A DNA stretch of 64,000 bases. It comes from an uncultured Bacilli bacterium (GTDB lineage: Bacteria > Bacillota_I > Bacilli_A > RF39 > UBA660). Numbering within the stretch: the first letter of the stretch is position 1; the number at the start of each line of letters is the position of its first letter. Below are positions 52,001 through 61,711 of this stretch, piece after piece. The stretch is from assembly GCA_910587065.1 (NCBI GenBank), contig CAJUMA010000003.1:14872-78871 (forward strand). The letters are read 5' to 3'. The notes under the pieces were generated by a model. The model was not told where the DNA came from. It saw only the letters and a list, made by a program, of their open reading frames with translations, and did not search any database. The position numbers and the translations under genes were made by a program.

Positions 52001-52717
52001 ATGGAAAGATTACAAAAAATTATAGCAGAATCGGGCTTCTGTTCGAGGAGGAAAGCTGAAGAATATATTAAATCAGGTCTTGTTTATGTCAATGGAGAAA
52101 AGATTACTGAACTTGGTACAAAAGCTTCTTTTGGAGATTATATAGAAGTAGATGGTGAAAGTATTACAAGAGAAGATAAAGTTTATTATCTTTTAAATAA
52201 ACCACGTGGATACGTATCAACTGTAAGTGATGAATTAAATCGTAAAAAGATAACAGATTTGATTGATACAGATAAAAGAATATATCCAGTTGGAAGATTA
52301 GATTATGATACGACTGGATTAATAATTCTAACAAATGATGGAGAGCTTGCCAATATTTTAATGCATCCATCTAGAGGTGTAGAAAAAACTTATGTTGCTA
52401 AATTAAATAAAGCTATGACACCAAAGGATCAAATGATTTTAAAAAGTGGTGTTAGCGTTGATGGAATAAAATGTATTCCAACGAGAGTTAAAGTAAGAGA
52501 TGTCGATTATAATAAAGATACGTGTATTGTAGAAATAAGTATAGTTGAAGGACGCAATCACATTATAAAAAATGTTTTCTTAACTCTTGGTTATTTAGTA
52601 GATAAATTGACACGTGTTGAATATGGATTTTTAAAGTTAGATAATATGAAAAGTGGAGAGTATAGGGAACTTTCTATTAAAGAAGTAAAAAAACTATACG
52701 AATATAAGAATCAATGA
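52001..52717 (+). CDS. rluB: Pseudouridine synthase RluB/RsuA type
   Basis: About 238 aa. N-terminal S4 RNA-binding domain (ERLQKIIAESGFCSRRKAEE, VYVNGEKI), catalytic GRLDYDTTGLIILTNDG with the essential Asp, and the later EGRNHIIKNVF motif (family usually EGRNRQIRRMF; here IIKN). Makes pseudouridine in 23S (or 16S) rRNA. ATG 52001 behind AGGTGA is preferred over an upstream in-frame codon. Stop overlaps the next gene (ATGA). Confidence 0.93.
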   Translation: MERLQKIIAESGFCSRRKAEEYIKSGLVYVNGEKITELGTKASFGDYIEVDGESITREDKVYYLLNKPRGYVSTVSDELNRKKITDLIDTDKRIYPVGRLDYDTTGLIILTNDGELANILMHPSRGVEKTYVAKLNKAMTPKDQMILKSGVSVDGIKCIPTRVKVRDVDYNKDTCIVEISIVEGRNHIIKNVFLTLGYLVDKLTRVEYGFLKLDNMKSGEYRELSIKEVKKLYEYKNQ

Positions 52718-53898
52718 AAATAGAAAAATTAGATAACAAGGGTAGAGGTATAACTTACCATAATGGGTTAATTACATTTGTCTTAAATGCTTTGCCAGAA
52801 GAAGTTGTAGAGTTAGAAAATATACATGAATCTAAAAAATTTAAAACGGCAATTCCCAAGAATATTTCCAATGAAAATCCTAACCGTGTTTTACCAAAAT
52901 GTCCTTATTATGATAAGTGTGGCGGTTGTAATCTAGAACATATCACAATTGAATATGAAGATGAATTTAAAGAAAACAAAGTTAAAGAAATATTAACTAA
53001 GTACGCATCTGTTAATACTACTTTAAAATACAACAAAAATGATAAAGAAATGTTTTATAGAAATAAAGTAACTTTAAAAATAGAAGATTATAGATGGGGA
53101 TACTATAATGAATCTACTCATGAGTTATGTGAGATAGATAAATGTCTAATTGCTAATAACGCCATAAATGCTTTTCTTAAAAATAAAGAAATATTTCCTA
53201 TCAAAAAAGGAACTATTACAATAAGAGCTAATTATCAAGATGAACTATTACTTATTATTAGCACCGATGATGCTATTACTTTAGATGAAACTAAAATAGC
53301 ATCTAATATAGTCGGAATAATTTTAAATAATAAATGTATCTATAAAAACAACTACTTTTATGACTATATAGATGACATGAAATTTAAAGTTTCTTACGAT
53401 TCTTTCTTTCAAGTGAATAATTTTATGGCATCAAATATTTTTAAGATTTTAAGAAACAATATTAGGGGTAAAAATTTACTTGATTTATACTGTGGAGTTG
53501 GCACTTTAGGTTTATCCTTAAAAGATAACTTTAAAAATATTTATGGGATTGAGAAAGTTAAGAATGCTGTTGAAGATGCTAAATACAATGCCAAGATAAA
53601 TAATGTCAGTAATGCTTTTTATTATGCTGGGGATACTGCTAAAATTTTGGATAAAATAAATCAGAAATTTGATACAGTGATAGTTGACCCACCAAGAAGT
53701 GGTTTAAATAAAGAAACTATCGAACATATAAAAAGAATAAATGCTAAAACACTTATATATATTTCATGTGATCCTATGACTTTAGCAAGAGATATTAGTA
53801 TATTATCTAACTACAATGTTGTAAAAGTAAATGTCTTAAATATGTTTCCAAGAACTTATCACGTTGAATGTGTGGTGTTACTTAGCCTAAAAGCCTAG
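52714..53898 (+). CDS. 23S rRNA (uracil-5-)-methyltransferase, RlmD/RlmCD type
   Basis: 394 aa. The iron-sulfur cluster ligands CPYYDKCGGC (Cys63, 69, 72, with a fourth Cys downstream) precede a SAM domain with LLDLYCGVGTLGLSL, VIVDPPRSGLNKE and the nucleophile Cys in YISCDPMTLARD. The N-terminal TRAM domain is shortened (LDNKGRGITYHNGLITFVLN). It makes m5U in 23S rRNA. Translationally coupled to the pseudouridine synthase, so this is an rRNA-modification pair. Confidence 0.92.
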   Translation: MKIEKLDNKGRGITYHNGLITFVLNALPEEVVELENIHESKKFKTAIPKNISNENPNRVLPKCPYYDKCGGCNLEHITIEYEDEFKENKVKEILTKYASVNTTLKYNKNDKEMFYRNKVTLKIEDYRWGYYNESTHELCEIDKCLIANNAINAFLKNKEIFPIKKGTITIRANYQDELLLIISTDDAITLDETKIASNIVGIILNNKCIYKNNYFYDYIDDMKFKVSYDSFFQVNNFMASNIFKILRNNIRGKNLLDLYCGVGTLGLSLKDNFKNIYGIEKVKNAVEDAKYNAKINNVSNAFYYAGDTAKILDKINQKFDTVIVDPPRSGLNKETIEHIKRINAKTLIYISCDPMTLARDISILSNYNVVKVNVLNMFPRTYHVECVVLLSLKA

Positions 53899-53921
53899 TA
53901 AAGAAAAGAAATTAAAAATGT

Positions 53922-54479
53922 ATGAAAAATATAATAATTATTGGTCCATCTAGGACAGGGAAATCAACATTAGCATCTCTAGTATGTAAAAAATATAATC
54001 TTAGCTATATAAGTGGAGATAGTATTAGAAATGCTTTTATAAAAATTTATCCAGAGCTAGGTTATTCGCCTAAAACAACAATCGATAAAATTGAATTTTG
54101 TCAATTTATAGAAAAGATAATTAATGAAAATAGTATTCATTTAAAGAGGCAGATTTATTACGTAATTGATTCTGCAGACATTTCCATAGAGAATGCAAAA
54201 GGAGTATTTAAAGATTCATTAATAATTGGTTTAGGATGTAAAGATGCTAAACCGGAATCAATGGTAGAAAAAATAAAAGAGAATGATACTGAACTTGAAT
54301 GGACATATGGCTATAGTGATAAAGATTTATTAGAACTTATTAATTCGACAATAAGAAAAAGTAAATCATTATATGATAAATGTACACTTAATAATATTCC
54401 TTATTTTGAAACTTCGCTAGATAGATATAATGCCTATAATGATGTTTACAAATATATAGAAAATGAATTGGATTTATAA
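53922..54479 (+). CDS. P-loop kinase-like protein
   Basis: 185 aa. Walker A IIIIGPSRTGKSTLA, then SYISGDSIRNAF at the substrate/lid position and a helical C-terminus. Small-molecule kinase layout (adenylate/shikimate-kinase-like), but the substrate cannot be named. The HAD hydrolase gene starts 2 nt after its stop. Confidence 0.75.
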   Translation: MKNIIIIGPSRTGKSTLASLVCKKYNLSYISGDSIRNAFIKIYPELGYSPKTTIDKIEFCQFIEKIINENSIHLKRQIYYVIDSADISIENAKGVFKDSLIIGLGCKDAKPESMVEKIKENDTELEWTYGYSDKDLLELINSTIRKSKSLYDKCTLNNIPYFETSLDRYNAYNDVYKYIENELDL

Positions 54480-54481
54480 TC

Positions 54482-55078
54482 ATGAAAAAAGTTTTTTTAT
54501 TTGATTTAGGAAATGTTTTAGCATATCCTATAGACAGCAAACTATTATACCAAAAATTAAATTGTAAAATACCTTATAAAGAATTTGAAAAATATTGGTT
54601 AGGAAATGATTTAATAATAAAAGCTCATAAGGGTTTAGTTTCCGATGATATTTCAATAAAAGAATTATTAAATTATTGTAAAACTAATTTATCTGTAGAA
54701 GATTTTTATAATGTATATAATAACTTAGATACTTCCTTATTTTTAGATACAGTAGAGATAATCAATAAGTTAAAAGCAAATGGCTATAGAGTTGGTTTAT
54801 TATCAAATTTAAGATTAATGGATTATGATAGGTATAAAGAAAAAATAGAAGAAATAGACTTTGATTACTTATTTTTATCTTATGAAATGAACTCCCTAAA
54901 ACCTGATGATAAGATATTCAAAAAAGTTATAGAATCTTGTAATTGTAAACCTAGTGAGATAGTGTTCTTTGATGATAATGAAAGAAATGTTATTGCAGCA
55001 AATCGTAATGGAATTAATTGCTACAAAACATCAGGTTATAATATAAAAAAGGTATTTGAAGAAATCTTTAATGTATAA
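54482..55078 (+). CDS. HAD-superfamily hydrolase
   Basis: 198 aa. Motif I FDLGNVLA (D....; the second Asp is replaced by Asn, as in the YihX/epoxide-hydrolase-like group), motif II VGLLSNLRL, motif III Lys in SLKPDDKIF, motif IV FFDDNERNV. A helical cap follows motif I. Phosphatase on an unknown substrate. Forms a two-gene unit with the kinase-like gene. Confidence 0.88.
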   Translation: MKKVFLFDLGNVLAYPIDSKLLYQKLNCKIPYKEFEKYWLGNDLIIKAHKGLVSDDISIKELLNYCKTNLSVEDFYNVYNNLDTSLFLDTVEIINKLKANGYRVGLLSNLRLMDYDRYKEKIEEIDFDYLFLSYEMNSLKPDDKIFKKVIESCNCKPSEIVFFDDNERNVIAANRNGINCYKTSGYNIKKVFEEIFNV

Positions 55079-55203
55079 AGAGATTACAGTATACAAAGAA
55101 TATATTTTCTATGTTATAATAAGAAAAATTAAAGCACTACAAATGCTATACAAATTAATCGAATCAAAATATCTATATAAAACTGGGGGGGAATTATAAT
55201 GTT

Positions 55204-56742
55204 ATGGTTACTAGGAATAAAAAAAAGCATGAGAAATATTACATGAAAGTAGCTAATTTAGAAAGAAAAGGCTCAATTAGCGAATATCAATTAGTTAATC
55301 CATATCTTCTTGGTCAATGTTTAAATGTTAATGTTAGTAACTTTTGTTCAGCTAAACAAAACCCATTAGAATATTTAAAGGGTGAGTATGATGTAAAAAG
55401 ATTACTAATTGAAAATAATGCATCTAATAGAATTAAAGAGTTTCAAATAATTGAAATTTATGAGGATGAAAATCATAAACCACTATTATATAAAGCAATT
55501 GATCGTGATGGAAATATTGATATTCATGATATATCAGAATTTTCTTATGTGAAAAACAACAGTGTTTTCGGAAAAGATATTAATACTTTACCATCCTTTG
55601 TTCAAAGGAAACCAATAAGCGATTCTTGTGAATATTTAAAATATAAAATTGAAACAAATGATTTAAGAGATTTGCCAGTTGGACTATTTAAACAATATTT
55701 AATTAACGCTAAGGGTTTTAAAGAAGGATATAAATCTGTTACAAATTCGAGTTTCGGAACTGAATATCAAATAAGAGAACATATGCTATTTAATGGAACA
55801 GCAACTATTAAATTAATAGAATATATACCAAAAGAAAAAAACGTTTTTATGACTAAGCAAGACGAGATATCAAATCCATATCCAAAAGAGAGGACGGTTG
55901 GCTATAAATCTACTCCACTGATTTTTTTAAGTAATTTGAGAGTAATGCCAGACTTTAGAAAAAATACCATTGAAGGTATATACGAATATTATAATCTAAA
56001 AACTGTCAAGATTAGTTTACCAATAATGCCCAACGTCTTTTATTTATATGATAAATATGTAAAGTCTAAGGATATGCTCTATCTTTTGCAATTAGACTTT
56101 AACAATAATATCACAATAGATATTTATAAAAATGTTTTACCAGAATCATTGTTTGATTTACCACATAAATTTTTTCAAGAAATGAAAATAATTCCTTTTT
56201 CTAGGAATAAATTTCCGAATTTAGATGAGGATAATCTTTATATTAAATTATGGATTTACACAGTAGCTATTCTTTTATGTTGGGACACTTATTCTTATCC
56301 ACTCAAAAAAAGATTAAAAACCTTTATTGAAAATTATCAACATATATATGAATCTATACTATCACAATTAGTTTTAGATATTGGTCCAGAAAAAACTTTA
56401 CTTGTTATGAAATGGCTTAAGCGTAATTTAAAGATAAATCTTTCTTCACTTTTAGGATGTGAAGGGGATTTCATTGATGAATATGCGTGTCTTTTCTCGT
56501 TCACACAAAATGAATACAATTTACCACCTGAATTAAAGATTTATAAAGAAAGCACTATTATAGCTTACGGTGGTATTGATAAATTGCTTGAAGATTATAA
56601 TACTTCACACAAAGAACGAAAAGATTTTATTATTAGAGAATTAGAAAAGATAGAAAAAACTTTAGAAGAAGACAATTCTATTAAAATAGATAGTTCAATT
56701 GAAAAAGCTATAAGCAGAAGAAACAGAGAAATAAAAAGATAA
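55204..56742 (+). CDS. Unknown large soluble protein (512 aa)
   Basis: Promoter-like TATAAT at 55115-55120, then an untranslated leader of about 75 nt with a run of seven G before the start. ATG at 55199 would be better spaced, but its frame closes after 15 codons, so ATG 55204 is used. The A8 run at codons 5-8 makes this gene sensitive to slippage. The protein is mixed alpha/beta without membrane helices (SCEYLKYKIETNDLRDLPVG, LWIYTVAILLCWDTY), with a charged helical C-terminus. No domain recognised. Confidence 0.6.
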   Translation: MVTRNKKKHEKYYMKVANLERKGSISEYQLVNPYLLGQCLNVNVSNFCSAKQNPLEYLKGEYDVKRLLIENNASNRIKEFQIIEIYEDENHKPLLYKAIDRDGNIDIHDISEFSYVKNNSVFGKDINTLPSFVQRKPISDSCEYLKYKIETNDLRDLPVGLFKQYLINAKGFKEGYKSVTNSSFGTEYQIREHMLFNGTATIKLIEYIPKEKNVFMTKQDEISNPYPKERTVGYKSTPLIFLSNLRVMPDFRKNTIEGIYEYYNLKTVKISLPIMPNVFYLYDKYVKSKDMLYLLQLDFNNNITIDIYKNVLPESLFDLPHKFFQEMKIIPFSRNKFPNLDEDNLYIKLWIYTVAILLCWDTYSYPLKKRLKTFIENYQHIYESILSQLVLDIGPEKTLLVMKWLKRNLKINLSSLLGCEGDFIDEYACLFSFTQNEYNLPPELKIYKESTIIAYGGIDKLLEDYNTSHKERKDFIIRELEKIEKTLEEDNSIKIDSSIEKAISRRNREIKR

Positions 56743-56750
56743 GGATAAAA

Positions 56751-57125
56751 ATTAAGTATCATGCACTAAGATTAAAAGAAAATGATGATTTAAAAAAGTC
56801 TATTATGGAGTATGCTAAAGAAAATAATATTGAGGCTGGATGTGTAAAACATGCTCATATTCGCTTAGCAAAAACTATTTCATTTTTAGATGTTGATTCT
56901 GATTACGAAATTGTTAGTATAACAGGTACAATTTCTAAAGATGGTCTACATTTACACATATCTTCATCCGATACTGAAGGTAATACAGTAGGCGGACATT
57001 TAAGTAATGGAACGATCATTAATACTACATGTGAACTTGTAATACTAGAATTGTCAAATTACTCATTCACAAGAGAGTTTGATGAAAAAACCGGTTATAA
57101 AGAGTTAGTAATAACTGAGAAATAA
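56751..57125 (+). CDS. PPC/DUF296-domain protein without a standard start codon
   Basis: The PPC (PCC, DUF296) fold is clear: ENNIEAGCVKHAHIRLAKTI, YEIVSITGTISKDGLHLHIS and GGHLSNGTIINTTCELVILE. The His residues of HLH and GGH are the conserved metal-site positions. The family N-terminus (KYHALRLKENDDLKKSI) is encoded upstream of the first ATG at 56805. The only possible starts are ATT 56751 or ATA 56745 behind AAGG. Starting at 56805 would delete the first strand and helix. Either a rare ATT/ATA start, or a mutated ATG. Confidence 0.7.
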   Translation: MKYHALRLKENDDLKKSIMEYAKENNIEAGCVKHAHIRLAKTISFLDVDSDYEIVSITGTISKDGLHLHISSSDTEGNTVGGHLSNGTIINTTCELVILELSNYSFTREFDEKTGYKELVITEK

Positions 57126-57153
57126 TAGAATTATTTAATCATAATAATTTAGT

Positions 57154-57175
57154 AAAGAGAAAAATCTCTTTTTCT
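57154..57175 (+). terminator. Terminator after the PPC gene
   Basis: AAAGAGA (57154-57160), loop AAAA, TCTCTTT (57165-57171), then T-rich. Confidence 0.8.
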
Positions 57176-57225
57176 TGTTTTAAATTATGTTTAATTATAT
57201 AATAATTAAGTTGGGATGTGAAATT

Positions 57226-59037
57226 ATGAATCTTAAAACTAAAAAAAGAATTATGTTATCTATTCTTGCTTTATCTTTAGGAACTACAGGATGGGGAACT
57301 AATTACCAAGAAAATGCATTGAATGAAATAAATGAAACTCTAGAAGAAGATTTTTATAAAGAGTCAAGAACTACAGAAATCAATGCCGAATATTATGGAG
57401 GATTTTATCGAACTTATTTAAATACTTTTGGTGATTATATGTCAAAAAAACAATATAAGCAATTTGAAGATTTAACTACCTCTTACGATATCTTAGAAGA
57501 ATGCGATGATGAAGCAATAGCAAATATGTTAGATGCTATTTTATTTGCTGATAGCTCGCGCGGTAAGGGCATATATTCAGCTTTCAATCGAGAATTATTA
57601 TATGAAGAGTTTCAGCAACATACAGTTTTTTATAATAAAACTTATAAACAAATAAACCGTTTAAAATTTCTTATAAATGATGATGATGCATTTTATAAGG
57701 CAATGTTTTCTGGGAACATTGAAGATTTTATTAAACTATTAGCTAAAAGCACAGGATGTGAAGAAATTGATGCATCTACTTTAGTCGCCTTTTTTGATGA
57801 CTACTATATCGGTTTAAAAACAGGATATTTTAATAGACCTCAAGAAGAAATAGAAAAAAACATTGACTTTACAATAGAACAAATTACAAATACAAAATTA
57901 AAAGAAGATAAAGTATTTGCTAAAACTTTCTACGCTCGAATGTTTATTAATAATAAAAGATACTTTGAACAGGTAACCTTAACTCCAAGCTTGATTAGTA
58001 AGCAAGCACATATTTTAATAGAGGATAATGAAGATATATCTTTTGATTTTGATAGTAAATATCTTAATGAAACAGAATTAGAATTATGGCAATTAAAAGC
58101 GATAAAAGCAAATGATTATATTAAAGAAGCATACGATAGTTATTATAATGATAAATATGATTTAGAAGGTATGCCCTTACTTGCTATTTTATTATCCTCA
58201 AATTGTACTTTAGAAGACACTATTAATGAAGATGAAATAAGATGCGAAATATACGCTGATTTAAAAAATTATTTTAATTCCCTAGATGACTTTAATAATT
58301 TCGTACTTAAACTTTTTAATCGTGATGAAGATGCCTTAAATCGTTATTTTGAAATCTTTAAAGAACGATTACAAGAAGACGATATTGATATTACGGATTT
58401 TATGCGCTATGAAGCTTTGCGAAAATTAGTTAAAAAACATGAAATTAATACAATACATTTTGATAATGTAGATTACGGAAGTATGCGAGATATTATACCT
58501 TCTATGCCAAAAGAAGAAGCTTTAAAATATGTTTCATTCGTTAAAGAAAATTATCGCTTTTATAATGTTGATTATGATAAATATTTTACTGAAATAGATT
58601 CTATTTTAAAGAATAATGATTTAGGTATATCGAGAATAATTAATGACGAGATAGATATAAAATGGGGTAAAAAACCAATTAGTATAACTGGTTACTATAA
58701 TAATTCTACGGTCGTAAGTACAACAGTTAGTCTTAAAGAAATGAATGTAGATGGTATAGACATGCTTTATTTTGAGGCGCCAGAAAATTTTGAAGATGGA
58801 TACTTAGCTGAAGTATATTACAATATTGAAGGGGATCCCGTAATAAAAGAATTTAATGGGCTTAGTACATATTTAGAAAAAACCAAAAACGAGGGAAATA
58901 CTTATATAATCGTTGTGAGCCTAAATAATGAAGAGGAAATTCCCGAAAATCTTGTTTTTGTGAAAAATTATCCAGTCATCAATCATTTAGATAAAAACGA
59001 AAGTAATGAAAAAGGTCCTAGCAAGATGATAAAATAG
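57226..59037 (+). CDS. Exported helical protein, unknown (603 aa)
   Basis: ATG 57226 opens a signal-peptide-like start (KKRIMLSILALSLGTTGWG). An earlier in-frame ATG at 57187 has no ribosome site. The rest is strongly acidic and helical, rich in Asp/Glu/Tyr (YDILEECDDEAIANMLDAIL, DEDALNRYFEIFKERLQEDD), with a beta-rich end (KKPISITGYYNNSTVVSTTV). Only a few cysteines and no anchor at the C-terminus. No family recognised. Confidence 0.6.
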   Translation: MNLKTKKRIMLSILALSLGTTGWGTNYQENALNEINETLEEDFYKESRTTEINAEYYGGFYRTYLNTFGDYMSKKQYKQFEDLTTSYDILEECDDEAIANMLDAILFADSSRGKGIYSAFNRELLYEEFQQHTVFYNKTYKQINRLKFLINDDDAFYKAMFSGNIEDFIKLLAKSTGCEEIDASTLVAFFDDYYIGLKTGYFNRPQEEIEKNIDFTIEQITNTKLKEDKVFAKTFYARMFINNKRYFEQVTLTPSLISKQAHILIEDNEDISFDFDSKYLNETELELWQLKAIKANDYIKEAYDSYYNDKYDLEGMPLLAILLSSNCTLEDTINEDEIRCEIYADLKNYFNSLDDFNNFVLKLFNRDEDALNRYFEIFKERLQEDDIDITDFMRYEALRKLVKKHEINTIHFDNVDYGSMRDIIPSMPKEEALKYVSFVKENYRFYNVDYDKYFTEIDSILKNNDLGISRIINDEIDIKWGKKPISITGYYNNSTVVSTTVSLKEMNVDGIDMLYFEAPENFEDGYLAEVYYNIEGDPVIKEFNGLSTYLEKTKNEGNTYIIVVSLNNEEEIPENLVFVKNYPVINHLDKNESNEKGPSKMIK

Positions 59038-59058
59038 AAATGAAAGTAGGTAAGTGAA

Positions 59059-59799
59059 ATGTTAGAAGGAAAAGTTGCAATAATAACAGGTGGAACAAGA
59101 GGAATAGGTTTTGAAACAGCATTAACTTTTTTAGAAAATAAAGCTCGCGTGTGTATTCTTGGTTCTAAAGAAGAAACAGTTTCTAAAGCCCTAGAAGAAT
59201 TAAAAAAGCTAAATGAAGGTTATGAAGTAATTGGCTACTATCCAAACCTTACTAAAGAAAATGAAGTAAAAGATGTTTTTGAACAAGTAAAAAAAGAATT
59301 TGGCAAGATTGACATTGTTGTTAACAATGCTGGAGTATCATCTAAAACTAAAATACTAGATTATGAAGAAGCAGAAGTTGATAAGATTATTGATTTAAAT
59401 ATTAAGGCTGTCTTTATAACTTCAAAAGTTGCTTCTGAATATCTTAAAGAAACTAAAGGTGTTATTTTAAACACTTCATCAATGGTAAGTATTTATGGTC
59501 AACCATCAGGTATACTTTATCCAGCGAGTAAAGAAGCAGTGAATGGGTTAACAAAATCTCTTGCACGTGAACTTGCACCATTAGGTGTTAGAGTAAATGC
59601 TGTAGCTCCTGGGATTACAAAAACAGATATGGTTGAAAAACTCCCTCAAGAAATGATTGAACCATTAATTAAAACTATTCCTTTAGGAAGAATTGGAACG
59701 CCAAGAGATATTGCTAATGCTTTTTTATTCTTAGCAAGTGATTTAGCTGAATACATAACTGGTGTTATTTTAAGTGTAGATGGCTGTGCAAGAAGTTAA
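59059..59799 (+). CDS. FabG-like 3-oxoacyl-ACP reductase / SDR
   Basis: 246 aa classical SDR: TGGTRGIG (10-17), NNAGVSS, catalytic Ser in NTSSMVS, YPASKEAV with Tyr/Lys, and PGITKTDM, GRIGTPRDIA and DGCARS near the end, as in FabG. FabG reduces 3-oxoacyl-ACP with NADPH in fatty acid synthesis, but no other fab genes are nearby, so it may be a paralog with another substrate. GTAGGTAAG precedes ATG. Confidence 0.88.
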   Translation: MLEGKVAIITGGTRGIGFETALTFLENKARVCILGSKEETVSKALEELKKLNEGYEVIGYYPNLTKENEVKDVFEQVKKEFGKIDIVVNNAGVSSKTKILDYEEAEVDKIIDLNIKAVFITSKVASEYLKETKGVILNTSSMVSIYGQPSGILYPASKEAVNGLTKSLARELAPLGVRVNAVAPGITKTDMVEKLPQEMIEPLIKTIPLGRIGTPRDIANAFLFLASDLAEYITGVILSVDGCARS

Positions 59800-59821
59800 G
59801 TTTATGAACTTAGCTTTTTTT
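59793..59821 (+). terminator. Terminator of the FabG-like gene
   Basis: AAGTTAAGTT, loop TATG, AACTTAGCTT (one wobble) followed by T residues. Confidence 0.8.
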
Positions 59822-59880
59822 CTGCAAAAATTGTCACAAATAGTCACACAGGTATGTTATAATAATTTAAAGGTGATTAT

Positions 59881-60462
59881 GTGGGAAAATTAAGTAATAC
59901 ACTCACAATGTTAGAATTACTTAATTCTGGAAGAAAGTATTCTTTAAAAGAACTTGCTACTATTTTAGAAGTAACTCCGAGAATGATCAGATTATATAAA
60001 GAAGAACTTGAGAATGCTGGTATATATATTGATACTATTTATGGACCATTTGGTGGTTATATTTTAAATAGGAAAGTAAAGTTACCAAAGACAACTTTTA
60101 AGAAGGAAGATTATGAATTTCTTATTAGTTTAAATGTTTCAAAAGAAAAAGAAGCAAAACTAATCGAGGTTGCTGATAAGATTAGAGGTCTTACGCCACT
60201 TTCGCCCAAAAACGTTTTAACAAATAAAACAAAAGTATATTATAATACACTTGCAAAGGCAATTAAAGAAGGCAAAAAGGTTAGTCTTAGTTATTATTCA
60301 TTAAGTAAAGGATTAACTAAAAGAATAATTCATCCACATGATTTATTATATACTAAAAAAGGTTGGTGCTTATCAGCTTACTGTGAACTTCGAGGAGATC
60401 TTAGATTATTTGAACTTGAAAGAATAGATGAATTAACTATTTTAGAAGATAGTTTTGAGTAA
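59881..60462 (+). CDS. HTH-WYL domain transcriptional regulator
   Basis: 193 aa. N-terminal winged helix of the HTH_11 type (LELLNSGRKYSLKELATILE, TPRMIRLYKEEL), then a WYL-type domain (KKVSLSYYSLSKGLTKRIIH, PHDLLYTKKGWCLSAYC). The C-terminal WCX extension is missing, making this a short member. GTG start behind AAGGTGAT. Lies upstream of the M16 peptidase pair with an 11-nt gap. Confidence 0.87.
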   Translation: MGKLSNTLTMLELLNSGRKYSLKELATILEVTPRMIRLYKEELENAGIYIDTIYGPFGGYILNRKVKLPKTTFKKEDYEFLISLNVSKEKEAKLIEVADKIRGLTPLSPKNVLTNKTKVYYNTLAKAIKEGKKVSLSYYSLSKGLTKRIIHPHDLLYTKKGWCLSAYCELRGDLRLFELERIDELTILEDSFE

Positions 60463-60473
60463 GGAGAAATTGT

Positions 60474-61709
60474 ATGAAAAAAAGAACCATAACTACAGAT
60501 GTCAAAGTAATAAAAACAAAAATAATAGATACACTAGAATTTAGATTAGTATTTCCCATAAAACATCATAATGATAATTCACATTATATAAATATGCTAG
60601 ATTTATTTGTATCAACAACAAGTCAAAAATATCACAATCAAAGAGACTTCAAAAAAGAAAGTTTAAAACATACGATACTTGGACTTGGAATAAGCGAACT
60701 AACAATTGCTGAAACAACTTATATTATTTATTCTTTTGGTTTACCGAGAGAAGGAATAATAAAGAATTTTAACATGGATGAATCATTCGAATTTGCTATA
60801 AATGCCTTATTAAAACCATATCTTGATGGGTGTGCTTTTAATGCAGAAAAATTTAACTATGAAAAAGAATTTTTACTTAGTAACCATATGAGATCTTTAA
60901 ATAATATCTATTCAGCTAATTCAAGAAAGTTTTATGACTATATTGACCCAAATGATTGCTTAGGAAACTCTTATGAAAAAAGTGGTGAAGTGTTAAAGCA
61001 AATGACCCCTGAAAAACTATATGAATTCTATAAAAAGAACATTTTAGAAAATACATTTATTCCTTACGCTTATGGTAACATTGCTGTAAGTGATGCAAAA
61101 AGACTATTTAATAAATATATACCACAAAAAGAAAAAAGTGTAACATTTAATACAAGTTATTTTAAATTATTACCAATCTCTAAACCAACATATCAAGAAG
61201 AGATAACTAAGTATAATCAGTCAGAATTATTTTTAGAATACCAAGTAGATATCAAAGAGAGTGAAACAAAATACTTATCAACATTAATAAATATTTTAAA
61301 TGCTCAAGAAAATAATTTAATATTTGAAGCTTTACGAGTAAAGCATAATCTAGTATATGATGTAATGCTAAAATCATTTTCATCACGTGGCATGTTCGTT
61401 ATTATCGCGTTTATTCCTAATGATAAATATAAAGAAACAAAGAAGATTATTAAGTCTGTTTTCACAAGTCTAAAAAATAAAGAATACTTAACAAATTGTT
61501 TAAATAAGTTAATAAAAGGATTAGAAATAGATTTACTTAAAGAACAAGATGGACAAGGAAAATTATTAAATGATACAGTTAATCACGATTTAGGAATAAG
61601 AACAACAGAAGAATTATTAGAAAGAACCGCATCCGTTAAAGTTGCTGACTTAATTAAGTTTATCGATCGAGTTAAATTAACAAATGAGATGTTCTTTAGA
61701 GGTGAATAA
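60474..61709 (+). CDS. M16-family peptidase-like protein, inactive type (YmfF-like)
   Basis: 411 aa. M16 fold pattern with the C-terminal R/Y region (EALRVKHNLVYDVMLKSFSS), but no HxxEH zinc motif in the N-terminal half, where YHNQRDFKKESLKH occupies the position. In M16B pairs one subunit lacks the zinc site and the partner carries it. Two nucleotides separate it from the next gene, so they form a heterodimer-type pair. Bacillus ymfF-ymfH is the likely counterpart (inference). Confidence 0.82.
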   Translation: MKKRTITTDVKVIKTKIIDTLEFRLVFPIKHHNDNSHYINMLDLFVSTTSQKYHNQRDFKKESLKHTILGLGISELTIAETTYIIYSFGLPREGIIKNFNMDESFEFAINALLKPYLDGCAFNAEKFNYEKEFLLSNHMRSLNNIYSANSRKFYDYIDPNDCLGNSYEKSGEVLKQMTPEKLYEFYKKNILENTFIPYAYGNIAVSDAKRLFNKYIPQKEKSVTFNTSYFKLLPISKPTYQEEITKYNQSELFLEYQVDIKESETKYLSTLINILNAQENNLIFEALRVKHNLVYDVMLKSFSSRGMFVIIAFIPNDKYKETKKIIKSVFTSLKNKEYLTNCLNKLIKGLEIDLLKEQDGQGKLLNDTVNHDLGIRTTEELLERTASVKVADLIKFIDRVKLTNEMFFRGE

Positions 61710-61711
61710 AT

